This document shows positions 35,483-42,960 of a stretch of 64,000 bases of DNA, piece after piece. Under the pieces are notes generated by a model. The model did no database searches. It was not told the origin of the DNA and saw only the letters and a list, made by a program, of their open reading frames with translations. Position numbers and translations under genes: made by a program. Numbering within the stretch: the stretch's first letter is position 1; every line of letters begins with the position of its first letter. The DNA is from Amulumruptor sp947039275 (GTDB lineage Bacteria; Bacteroidota; Bacteroidia; Bacteroidales; Muribaculaceae), in assembly GCA_947039275.1 (NCBI GenBank), contig CAMQYL010000008.1, positions 21,371 through 85,370 on the forward strand, written 5' to 3'.

Positions 35483-35526
35483 CAAAGTTACCCCTGTCCC
35501 ACCCCCTCTCCCATGCGAAAACATCA
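35483..35526 (-). promoter_or_regulatory. promoter of the phage-tail-like gene, with shared TTTTCGCATGG element
   Basis: On the minus strand TTTTCGCATGG (35511-35521) is followed after 20 bases by TAACTTTG (35483-35490), which is 32 bases before the ATG at 35451. Outside these boxes the two promoters differ. Confidence 0.65.
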
Positions 35527-35646
35527 TAGATGCGGTATAGAGAAATTAAGTACTGAATACCTTGAATATCACGGAAAAACAATTAACTTTACAGTCTAAG
35601 CATCCATTTTACATTTGTGTAGGGCAGTATAACATCAATCAGATCT

Positions 35647-36246
35647 ATGAGTGACAGACATGCTTTTCGGGCAAAATGGCACGACTATAATGCCGGCATA
35701 TATTTCATCACGATTTGCACCCATGAAAAACGCCATATTTTTGGACACATATCACATGACAGGATGCTCTGGTCACCATTAGGGAAGATTGCAGATTCGT
35801 GCATCAGAGAGATATCCAGCCATCATGATGATGCAGAGGTGTGGAATCATGTCGTCATGCCCAACCACATCCACATCATGATAGCAGTAGGGACGCGATA
35901 TATCGCGTCCGAAATGACGAATGGCAACAAAGCGTCCGAAATGACGGATGGTGTGAATGTGGGTTGCCTAAAACCACCCAATCATGGTGATGCGGTTGAC
36001 AACAATCATTTCAATTCGCGATTAGCAGTGATTGTCGGAACCCTAAAAGCGGCTGTAACACGGCAAGCTAATAAATTGTATCGGCAATGTGGACGCGATA
36101 TAGAATGTGGACGCGATATATCGCGTCCCTACTGGCAATCGCGTTACTATGAACACATAGTTACAAATGGACGAGAGTTTGACAAAATCATGGATTATAT
36201 TGACAATAATGTGACGAAATGGAGTGATGACTGTTTTAACAAATAA
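35647..36246 (+). CDS. REP-associated tyrosine transposase (RAYT)
   Basis: A 199-residue Y1/HUH transposase of the RAYT group, enzymes that act on REP palindromes. IYFITICTHEKRHIFG (about 18-33) is followed by the HUH motif MPNHIHIMI (His74 and His76), and the catalytic Tyr lies in WQSRYYEHIVTN (167-168). Two copies of a REP-like element with a GCGATA/TATCGC stem lie in the gene at residues 81-88 and 155-162, in opposite orientations and in frame, and an 18-base tandem duplication encodes CGRDIE-CGRDIS. The catalytic residues survive, so the enzyme may still be active. It is on its own between two transcription units. Confidence 0.85.
   Translation: MSDRHAFRAKWHDYNAGIYFITICTHEKRHIFGHISHDRMLWSPLGKIADSCIREISSHHDDAEVWNHVVMPNHIHIMIAVGTRYIASEMTNGNKASEMTDGVNVGCLKPPNHGDAVDNNHFNSRLAVIVGTLKAAVTRQANKLYRQCGRDIECGRDISRPYWQSRYYEHIVTNGREFDKIMDYIDNNVTKWSDDCFNK
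35887..35910 (+). repeat. REP-like palindrome (GATATATC stem) inside the RAYT gene
   Basis: GTAG plus a hairpin with GGACGCGATA / TATCGCGTCC arms, inside the coding sequence just after the HUH motif. The head is identical to the other copies; the stem differs. Confidence 0.85.
36086..36132 (-). repeat. inverted REP-like copy with an 18-bp duplication inside the RAYT gene
   Basis: The copy at 36109-36132 is in reverse orientation (ending CTAC). It follows an 18-base tandem duplication, 36086-36103 and 36104-36121, which repeats its first half. It lies just before the catalytic-Tyr motif. Confidence 0.82.
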
Positions 36247-36285
36247 ATTTTTGTGGATTGTTAGGGATAGTGTGGGATTTATGTG

Positions 36286-36293
36286 TATCTTTG
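36286..36293 (+). promoter_or_regulatory. -7 box for the DUF2851 gene
   Basis: TATCTTTG, a perfect TAnnTTTG match, 34 bases upstream of the ATG at 36328. The upstream element is not clear. Confidence 0.5.
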
Positions 36294-36327
36294 CTTTTGA
36301 CGTGAAAGGCTTGACTGACATAGGGTT

Positions 36328-37620
36328 ATGGAGAAGTTGATGCAGTATGTGTGGCAGCATAGGCTGCTGCGTCCGGGGGCTATGAGCACTGTGGACGGCC
36401 GCGGTGTGCAGATTATCGACCCTGGACTGCTCAACGAGGGTTCGGGACCGGACTTCTTCAACGCGAAGGTGAGAATCGACGGGGATATGTGGGTAGGGAA
36501 TGTGGAGATACATGTCCGTGCGAGCGATTGGATGCGCCACGGACATGACCGTGACCGGGCTTATGACAGTGTGATACTCCATGTGGTGTATCACGATGAC
36601 ATGCCTGTCAAGCGTCCTGACGGCAATGTGATACCGCAGATGGTGCTGCCTGTGAGGACGAATTTCGCCGACCATTACAATGCCCTTGTGACACGCGCCG
36701 AGCGCGATCTGCCATGCCGAGAGTTCATAGCCTCTCTCCCACCCCTGCATCTGACCGATTGGCTCAGTGCCTTGGGCATAGAGCGTCTTTACGCTAAAAG
36801 TGCAAGAATCGCAGGGCTGCTGGGTCGTTACAACAATGACTGGCGCGAGGCGGTGTATGTCACGCTTGCCCGTGCGCTGGGCTTTGGCACCAACTCCGAG
36901 CCATTTGAGCGGCTGGCGATGGCTACTCCCTATGGATTTCTTGCACGTCATGCCGACAGCGAGCTGACGGTGGAAGCGATGCTCTTCGGGCAGAGCGGAC
37001 TGCTGGAGAGGATACCGCTCGACAGCCGCTATGCGCTGGCTCTGACGAGGGAATACGAGTTCATGCAGAAGAAATTCGGGCTGCGGCAGGTGAATTCACC
37101 AGGGTGGAAATCGGGACGGATGCGTCCGCAGAATTTTCCCCACCGTCGCGTGGCTCTGCTGGCGCAGATGGTCAGGCGGCTCCCACAGCTGATGTCGCGG
37201 ATCGTGGAGGCAGAGGATGCGGAAGCACTGCGGAGGCTTTTTGATGTGACCCTTAGCGGCTACTGGGCTACGCATTACACCTTTAGTGAGCGCGGCGTGG
37301 CTTCTGACGGCTCACAAGAGCGTCAGGCTCTGAGTGCCTCGTCAGTGACGGGACTGCTGATCAATGTGGCAATACCGCTGATGCATGCCTGGGGCGAACA
37401 CCACCGCGACAACGGCATGACCGACCGCTGCATAGCTCTGCTTCAGGAACTTAAGCCTGAGAGCAACCGTATCACCGCGATGTTTGAGGCTGCCGGTGTG
37501 AAGTGCCGCGACGCTTTCACGTCCCAGGCTCTGATAGAGTTGCGCCGTGAGTATTGCGAGGCGCGTAAATGCCTGTACTGCCGCATAGGCCACCGCATGC
37601 TCGCCTCCAAAGCTACCTGA
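36328..37620 (+). CDS. DUF2851 family protein
   Basis: 430 residues. It begins MEKLMQYVWQHRLLRPGAMSTVDGRGVQIIDPGLLNEGSGPDFFNAKVRI, which is the DUF2851 signature, continuing with VGNVEIHVRASDWMRHGHDRD and VILHVVYHDD near 90-100. The C-terminal half is helical (RREYCEARKCLYCRIGHRML), with a few Cys that may bind metal. Cytosolic, function unknown. It sits alone between the RAYT and dtd, with a REP-like pair downstream. Confidence 0.85.
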   Translation: MEKLMQYVWQHRLLRPGAMSTVDGRGVQIIDPGLLNEGSGPDFFNAKVRIDGDMWVGNVEIHVRASDWMRHGHDRDRAYDSVILHVVYHDDMPVKRPDGNVIPQMVLPVRTNFADHYNALVTRAERDLPCREFIASLPPLHLTDWLSALGIERLYAKSARIAGLLGRYNNDWREAVYVTLARALGFGTNSEPFERLAMATPYGFLARHADSELTVEAMLFGQSGLLERIPLDSRYALALTREYEFMQKKFGLRQVNSPGWKSGRMRPQNFPHRRVALLAQMVRRLPQLMSRIVEAEDAEALRRLFDVTLSGYWATHYTFSERGVASDGSQERQALSASSVTGLLINVAIPLMHAWGEHHRDNGMTDRCIALLQELKPESNRITAMFEAAGVKCRDAFTSQALIELRREYCEARKCLYCRIGHRMLASKAT

Positions 37621-37649
37621 TGTGATTTTTATCAGCTGATTTGATTGTT

Positions 37650-37731
37650 GTAGGGACATGCCGTGGCATGTCCGATGGCACTATGTGTGGATTCTCTGCT
37701 GGGATGCGGACATGCCACGGCATGTCCCTAC
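37650..37731. repeat. inverted pair of REP-like palindromes (BIME-like)
   Basis: A forward copy at 37650-37673 and a reverse copy at 37708-37731 fill the gap between the converging DUF2851 and dtd genes. Confidence 0.85.
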
Positions 37732-37749
37732 GGGGATGATGTAAATATA

Positions 37750-38202
37750 CTATTCGCGGAGGCGTGAATCAATAATTATGGTGACGGGTCCGGAATTGAC
37801 CAGGGCTACCTGCATGTCGGCACCGAAGATGCCTTGGCGGGTTTCTCTGCCGAGAATGCGTGTCAGTTCATCGCAATAGAGCTGGTAGAGGGGTACGGCG
37901 AGGTCGTGACCAGCGGCACGGATGTAGCTGGGGCGGTTGCCTTTACGTGTTGAGGCAGTCAAGGTAAACTGGCTTACGGCGAGGATTTCGCCGCCTGTTT
38001 GCTCGACCGAGAGGTTCATTACGCCGTCGGCATCGTCAAATATGCGTAGTCCGACAGTCTTTGCAGCGAGCCAGCGGGCATCATCCGGGGTGTCCCCTGT
38101 CTCCACGCCTACGAGTACCATCAAGCCCGCGCCTATGGAGCTGTGGAGGTTGCCTGCGATGGTCACGGAGGCTTGTGTCACGCGCTGGATTACGAGTCTC
38201 AT
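37750..38202 (-). CDS. dtd: D-aminoacyl-tRNA deacylase
   Basis: A 150-residue cytosolic enzyme that hydrolyses D-aminoacyl-tRNAs. MRLVIQRVTQASVTI, GLMVLVGVETGDTPDDARWLAAKTVGLRIFDD, LAVSQFTL (catalytic SQFTL) near 80 and NSGPVTIIIDS at the C-terminus are the standard blocks. Length is normal. A 9-bp array lies 10-55 bases upstream of the start. Confidence 0.96.
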   Translation of the reverse strand: MRLVIQRVTQASVTIAGNLHSSIGAGLMVLVGVETGDTPDDARWLAAKTVGLRIFDDADGVMNLSVEQTGGEILAVSQFTLTASTRKGNRPSYIRAAGHDLAVPLYQLYCDELTRILGRETRQGIFGADMQVALVNSGPVTIIIDSRLRE

Positions 38203-38214
38203 AAGTGTAATGTC

Positions 38215-38257
38215 TTATAATTCTTATAACTCATATAAATCTTATAAGAATTTATAC
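38215..38257. repeat. nonamer array between bioB and dtd
   Basis: TTATAA/ATATAA/TTATAC cores at 38215, 38224, 38233, 38242 and 38252, almost exactly 9 bases apart, directly upstream of dtd. Confidence 0.75.
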
Positions 38258-38270
38258 GTTAATGATAATA

Positions 38271-39239
38271 TCACATCTCGAAGCCGGTGTCATGGAAGAG
38301 CTGTCGGTCATCGTCAAGAGTGTTGCCTATAGTGGTCAGCAGATCTCCCACGATGGCTCCGTTCATGCCTCCGCGCATGATGCGGCGCATGCTGGCTTTG
38401 GAGAGCCTTGCTCTGCCTCCGGCAAGTCGCATGACGCATTTGGGGGCAATGAGGCGCATCAGTGCCATGCTGCGTATGACATCCTCCTCGCTGATCATGG
38501 GAAGATGGTCTAAGGGGGTACCTGGAATGGGATGCAGTATGTTGACGGGGATGCTGACAGCTCCTGCCTGTGATGCTTCTTGCACCATGAGCAGACGGTC
38601 ACGCATCGTCTCCCCCATCCCTATGATGCCTCCTGAGCAGACTTCCATCCCTACTTCACGAGCCATGGCTATGGTGCGGAGCTTGTCGGCGTGGGTATGC
38701 GTGGAGCAGAGTTGCGGAAAGTATTCCGATGATGACTCCAGATTACAGTGGTAACGGCTGACCCCGGCATCCTTGAGAGCCTGCAATGACTCGCGGTCAA
38801 GTAGTCCCATTGATGCACATAAGCATAGACCAGACGTGGCAGCCGCCTCTTTGTAGTATTCGCAGAAGCGGGCTATATCACGGCGTGAAACCCGTCGTCC
38901 GCTGGTGACAAGCGAGAAACGGTGCACACCGTGCTCGTCATTGAGGCGTACGGCGCGGAGCATCTCTTCGCGAGGGATAATGTCGTACTCGGCTATGCCG
39001 GTGGAGAAATGCCGCGACTGGGCACACCATTTGCAGTCCTCGGTGCACCTGCCTGAACGGGCGTTGGCTATAGAGCATGTGTCTACACAGTTACCGTGGA
39101 GAGCGATGCGGACGCGGTCGGCAGCATCGCACAGTTCGTCAGTAGAGCATGCAGCATCCAAAGCGAGGGCTTCGTCTACGGTGGCTCCTCTACCTGACAG
39201 ACACCGCGTTTCTATATCGGATAATGAACTGTTTTTCAT
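38271..39239 (-). CDS. bioB: biotin synthase
   Basis: A 322-residue radical-SAM enzyme inserting sulfur into dethiobiotin. The CxxxCxxC cluster motif is at Cys65, Cys69 and Cys72 (RCTEDCKWCAQS). CASMGLLDRESLQALKDAGVSRYHCNLESS near 142-170 and GGIIGMGET near 200 are conserved, as is PIPGTPLDH near 243. Other bio genes are not adjacent, so the enzyme may work on imported or distantly encoded precursors. A 9-bp array separates it from dtd, and a -7 box lies upstream. Confidence 0.94.
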   Translation of the reverse strand: MKNSSLSDIETRCLSGRGATVDEALALDAACSTDELCDAADRVRIALHGNCVDTCSIANARSGRCTEDCKWCAQSRHFSTGIAEYDIIPREEMLRAVRLNDEHGVHRFSLVTSGRRVSRRDIARFCEYYKEAAATSGLCLCASMGLLDRESLQALKDAGVSRYHCNLESSSEYFPQLCSTHTHADKLRTIAMAREVGMEVCSGGIIGMGETMRDRLLMVQEASQAGAVSIPVNILHPIPGTPLDHLPMISEEDVIRSMALMRLIAPKCVMRLAGGRARLSKASMRRIMRGGMNGAIVGDLLTTIGNTLDDDRQLFHDTGFEM

Positions 39240-39264
39240 CGTAATTCGTATTTCATTTGCTACG

Positions 39265-39272
39265 CAAATGTA
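39265..39272 (-). promoter_or_regulatory. -7 box for bioB
   Basis: TACATTTG on the minus strand, 26 bases before the bioB start; the -33 region is not clear. Confidence 0.45.
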
Positions 39273-39326
39273 GCCATTTATTATGATAACCTAAAAATCA
39301 TGTTATGGGGGATGTGAACGGGTTGC

Positions 39327-39350
39327 GGACATGCCATGGCATGTCCCTAC
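39327..39350 (-). repeat. REP-like palindrome, reverse orientation
   Basis: Fully palindromic stem (GGACATGCCA / TGGCATGTCC) followed by CTAC. It lies between the starts of bioB and crcB. Confidence 0.85.
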
Positions 39351-39431
39351 AAAGAAGCGAACTTTTGCGTAGAGAGGAATGTTTTAAAAATGTAAATACA
39401 TCACATCAATTTTGTAAAATACGTTTCGACT

Positions 39432-39803
39432 ATGTTTAAGATGATGCTTATAGCAGGTTGTGGCGGTTTTGTCGGCACCTGCGGACGTTATTTGGTGGGC
39501 AAATGGTGCTCGGGCATGTGGCACGGATCATTTCCCATGGGTACTTTCATGGTCAATATCATCGGCTGCTTCATTATCGGCTTGTTCTTCGGGCTGCTTG
39601 AGAAGGCGGAGGTGATGACGGCACAGGAAAATGTGCTGCTTATCACTGGTTTCTGTGGCGGTTTCACCATATTTTCATCGTTTGCCGACGACATGTGGGT
39701 GCTCGGACAGAAAGGTGACTGGCTGACATTCAGTGCCTACCTCGCCATGAGTGTAGTGTTTGGCGTGCTGCTCGTATGGGGAGGCCGCGCACTCATCCGC
39801 TGA
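39432..39803 (+). CDS. crcB: fluoride ion channel CrcB/Fluc
   Basis: A 123-residue four-span membrane protein that exports fluoride. GCGGFVGTCGRYLVGKW at the start is followed by GTFMVNIIGCFIIGLFFG (about 36-53), where the Asn in GTFMVN is a family hallmark, and GFCGGFTIFSSFADD (about 77-91), with the Phe/Ser box, then a last span LAMSVVFGVLLVWGG. Length is standard. No fluoride riboswitch was found upstream. It ends at a strong bidirectional hairpin. Confidence 0.95.
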   Translation: MFKMMLIAGCGGFVGTCGRYLVGKWCSGMWHGSFPMGTFMVNIIGCFIIGLFFGLLEKAEVMTAQENVLLITGFCGGFTIFSSFADDMWVLGQKGDWLTFSAYLAMSVVFGVLLVWGGRALIR

Positions 39804-39813
39804 AAAATAATAA

Positions 39814-39879
39814 TAATACCATAAGATACCATGCATTCGTCACAATCAATGACGAATGCATGGCTTTTTATGGTATTAT
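39814..39879. terminator. long bidirectional terminator after crcB
   Basis: Nested arms: outer TAATACCATAA / TTATGGTATTA and inner CCATGCATTCGTC (39829-39841) / GACGAATGCATGG (39851-39863), followed by CTTTTTA. It separates crcB from the convergent gene ending at 39906. Confidence 0.85.
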
Positions 39880-39905
39880 CGTTGATAATACTTACTGCAA
39901 CTTAA

Positions 39906-41063
39906 TTAGTCCTTAAATTTTTTACATAAATTTTGAAAGTCCATACATCTAAATGTAACCTGCCAAATATGAGATATTCTCTTAGCGAGTGTCTTACATA
40001 AGTTGTGCAGACTCATTCTCGTTTTTCCAGATTTCGCCTCTATATTTTTTCTATCTGTGCTGCATTTTTTCTTTAACCATCTGCAACAGAATAGTATAAA
40101 TACTCCAAACTCTCTTAAGGTATATGCAAAGCAAAGAGATACCACTGTCGTCAGAATGAACAGTCGAACATTCTGAACAGTCGCAGATTCTAAACTCTGA
40201 CAGAACATTTTTATAATGCCTGCATCCTTAACCTGTGATAGTTTGTCCTTTGAAAGGTATATAATTCGTGAAGGTTCAACAATATCAGGAGTTGGCCATA
40301 TTCCTTTTATTTCCATAGGACCACCAAAATCCAGTTCGAGTCTGTTTATGCAAGATGCTCTATCAGACAAGACAAGGCTATAGTTAAATTGAGATATATC
40401 TTCCATTCGAAGCAAGCGCATGAGGGTATAGTACATTGTAGTCCTATATCCAACTGGAACGTTAGAAGACCAGAATCTATTCACGCCGGCAAGTGCCCTG
40501 ATTGAATCTACACATACATTATCATGATATTTTGCAGTCCTTTTAACAACAGAAAAACCTTTGTCATCCCAAGCGCGAATCAGCTGGTTATGAGCATTTC
40601 TTGAATCCATATTGCCAAACAGTTCCTTTCGAACCCGGAACTCATACTTCAATCCAATAGAATCTAAATTACGAAGAGGAAATAACTCACGAATCTCAGC
40701 ATTAAATTTTTGATTATTATAAGTATGTGAGGGTTTTTCATGAAATCCAACAGAATCATTGCTTATAGAAAAAAATACGCCACTAACAGATGTCCCATAG
40801 TCACTCCAGAAACCACAGAAATCATCACTGAAACTATTAAAAGTGAAGTATGGATGCTTTATTGAGACAGTAATAGCAGAACCATCGGTATGATATATCG
40901 GTATAATCTCTATGTTGTCACAAAACGATGGAACCCTGTTCCAAGTTAAAAATACCCAGAATAAGAGTACACCGATAATTACAGTGGGTAGCCAAAGCCA
41001 TCTTTTCCTAAATTTGCCTAAGAAGACCAGAAAGGCTGCAACATAACTAAAGAAAGAGAGCAT
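39906..41063 (-). CDS. unknown membrane protein in a low-GC island
   Basis: 385 residues. There are one or two N-terminal spans (MLSFFSYVAAFLVFLG, then WLWLPTVIIGVLLFWVFLTW), a long soluble middle (about 50-290) and a further span LFILTTVVSLCFAYTLREFGVFILFCC near 300-327. The C-terminal tail is basic (KKKCSTDRKNIEAK). I recognise no family. The AT content is clearly higher than in the flanking comM and crcB genes, and codon use favours A/T-ending codons, so recent acquisition is likely. It is followed on the same strand by comM and preceded by a small lipoprotein gene with the same base bias. Confidence 0.6.
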   Translation of the reverse strand: MLSFFSYVAAFLVFLGKFRKRWLWLPTVIIGVLLFWVFLTWNRVPSFCDNIEIIPIYHTDGSAITVSIKHPYFTFNSFSDDFCGFWSDYGTSVSGVFFSISNDSVGFHEKPSHTYNNQKFNAEIRELFPLRNLDSIGLKYEFRVRKELFGNMDSRNAHNQLIRAWDDKGFSVVKRTAKYHDNVCVDSIRALAGVNRFWSSNVPVGYRTTMYYTLMRLLRMEDISQFNYSLVLSDRASCINRLELDFGGPMEIKGIWPTPDIVEPSRIIYLSKDKLSQVKDAGIIKMFCQSLESATVQNVRLFILTTVVSLCFAYTLREFGVFILFCCRWLKKKCSTDRKNIEAKSGKTRMSLHNLCKTLAKRISHIWQVTFRCMDFQNLCKKFKD

Positions 41064-41069
41064 AACTCT

Positions 41070-41288
41070 TTATTTTTCAATAATATTCTTATCATAAACA
41101 TGTTCGATTGAATCGTATACGCACGTATCTGCGAAATCAATTATATCAACGCTCTCAACGTATAGTGTATCATAAGTGTAATAAGCATCATCGGTGGATT
41201 GGGAGTTGTTTTTTTCTCGGCATCCAGACATTATAATTATAGATGATATCAGAATAAGTGTAATAAAAGCAATATGTAAAGTTTTCAT
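41070..41288 (-). CDS. small predicted lipoprotein in the low-GC island
   Basis: 72 residues. MKTLHIAFITLILISSIIIM followed by SGC (Cys about 23) is a lipoprotein signal peptide with a lipobox. The mature part is short and acidic, with repeated Tyr/Asp residues (YYTYDTLYVESVDIIDFAD). No family is recognised. It lies directly upstream of the 385-residue gene (6-base gap) with similar AT-rich composition, so the two probably form one transferred pair. Confidence 0.6.
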   Translation of the reverse strand: MKTLHIAFITLILISSIIIMSGCREKNNSQSTDDAYYTYDTLYVESVDIIDFADTCVYDSIEHVYDKNIIEK

Positions 41289-41380
41289 ATTATGGATTTT
41301 ATCTATTAGTCCTGTCGTTTTGATTGCGTGGGCGGATGCTATAAGGGCAATGTACGGAGGCTTGATGTGCCAGGTTTATT

Positions 41381-42940
41381 TCAGAAGGGGGACTTGGGGG
41401 AGGTGGCGCCCCAGGTGCCGCGGTCGAGGGAGCGGTAGTTGATGGCTTCGCTGACGTGGCGCGGGAGGACTTCTTCTGACTGGTCGAGGTCGGCTATGGT
41501 GCGGGCTACTTTGAGTATGCGGTCGTAGGCGCGTGCTGACATGTCGAGGCGCTGCATGGCATCGCGGATGCGGGCTATGCTTTCGCGGTCGAGGCGGACA
41601 TGCTGCTTGATGAGGGCTGATGTCATCTGGGCGTTGCAGTGCACTCCGGGGATGCCGCCGTAGCGGGCGGACTGGATGGCGCGGGCGGCTATGACGCGCT
41701 CGCGGATGGATGCGCTCCGCTCGCCCTCAGAAGCCGATGAGAGCTCGTCAAACGGCACGGGCATGATTTCCACCTGTATGTCGATGCGGTCAAGCAGAGG
41801 TCCTGATATGCGGCTCAGATAGCGTTGCACGGCTCCGGGTGCGCAAGTGCACGGCTTGGTGGGATGGTTGTAGTAGCCGCAGGGGCATGGATTCATCGAT
41901 GCCACGAGCATGAACGATGCCGGATAGTCAACGGCATACTTGGCGCGGGAGATGGATATGTGGCGGTCCTCAAGCGGCTGGCGCATTACCTCGAGCACCT
42001 GCCTGGAGAACTCGGGGAACTCGTCAAGAAAGAGCACGCCGTTATGGGCGAGCGATATCTCACCTGGCATCGGATTTGAGCCGCCTCCTACGAGTGCCAC
42101 CGGGGAGATGGTATGGTGTGGCGAACGGAAAGGCCGGGCTGTCATCAGCATGGAGCCGCGACGCAGCTTGCCTGCCACGCTATGGATTTTGGTGGTTTCG
42201 AGGGCTTCGGAGAGCGTCAGCGGAGGGAGGATGGACGGCAGCCGCTTTGCCATCATGGATTTGCCTGAGCCTGGAGGTCCGACGAGGATTATGTTGTGCC
42301 CTCCGGCACATGCTACCTCGAAAGCTCGTTTGACGTTCTCTTGCCCCTTGACATCTGCGAAATCATAGTCGAATACCGATGAGTCGCGGGCAAACTCCTC
42401 GCGCGTATTGACCACGACCGGCTGCATGGGCGTGATGCCCGAGAGATGGTCGAGTACCTGGTTGAGGTTGTCGGCACCGAATACGTCTATGTTGTTGACC
42501 ACGGCTGCCTCCGTGGCGTTGGCTGACGGGACTATCATCCCTTTTAGTCCCATCTCGCGGGCAAGTATAGCCATCGGGAGGATGCCTTTGACCGGGAGTA
42601 CCGAGCCGTCAAGCGACAACTCCCCTATTATCATATATCGGTCGATATCATTGCAGCTGACAAGATCCGAAGCCACGAGCATCCCTACGGCTATGGGGAG
42701 GTCGTAGCTCGCCCCTTCTTTGCGGATGTCAGCCGGGGAGAGATTGATGACGATGTTGCGGTGGGGATATTGCCTGCCGCTCTTGGTGATGGCGAGCTGG
42801 ACGCGCTGCTGGCTCTCGCGCACAGCAGTGTCTGCCATGCCTACCATCGTGAACATCAATCCGCGGTCAGATGCCACTTCTATGGTTACCGGTATGGCAT
42901 CTATGCCTTGGAGTGCTGCGCAGTAGGTCTTGATAAGCAT
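41381..42940 (-). CDS. comM: YifB/ComM-family AAA ATPase (Mg-chelatase-like)
   Basis: 519 residues. N-terminal region MLIKTYCAALQGIDAIPVTIEV and VINLSPADIRKEGASYDLPIAVGML near 65-90 (Lon-type S5-like domain), then the AAA module: Walker A GPPGSGKSMMAKRLPSIL near 221, LFLDEFPEFSRQVLEVMRQPLED (Walker B/sensor), and a Cys-rich CPCGYYNHPTKPCTC (C4 zinc knuckle) near 356-370. A C-terminal Mg-chelatase domain closes it. ComM/YifB proteins act as branch-migration helicases in DNA uptake and recombination. The name is by family; natural transformation in this organism is not shown. Confidence 0.9.
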   Translation of the reverse strand: MLIKTYCAALQGIDAIPVTIEVASDRGLMFTMVGMADTAVRESQQRVQLAITKSGRQYPHRNIVINLSPADIRKEGASYDLPIAVGMLVASDLVSCNDIDRYMIIGELSLDGSVLPVKGILPMAILAREMGLKGMIVPSANATEAAVVNNIDVFGADNLNQVLDHLSGITPMQPVVVNTREEFARDSSVFDYDFADVKGQENVKRAFEVACAGGHNIILVGPPGSGKSMMAKRLPSILPPLTLSEALETTKIHSVAGKLRRGSMLMTARPFRSPHHTISPVALVGGGSNPMPGEISLAHNGVLFLDEFPEFSRQVLEVMRQPLEDRHISISRAKYAVDYPASFMLVASMNPCPCGYYNHPTKPCTCAPGAVQRYLSRISGPLLDRIDIQVEIMPVPFDELSSASEGERSASIRERVIAARAIQSARYGGIPGVHCNAQMTSALIKQHVRLDRESIARIRDAMQRLDMSARAYDRILKVARTIADLDQSEEVLPRHVSEAINYRSLDRGTWGATSPKSPF

Positions 42941-42960
42941 GGCGGTGGTGTGTAGGTCTG

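Noticed and set aside
39351..39431. Fluoride riboswitch upstream of crcB
   Set aside because: I looked for the conserved GGNGAUG...CGCC pattern and found no convincing match in the leader.
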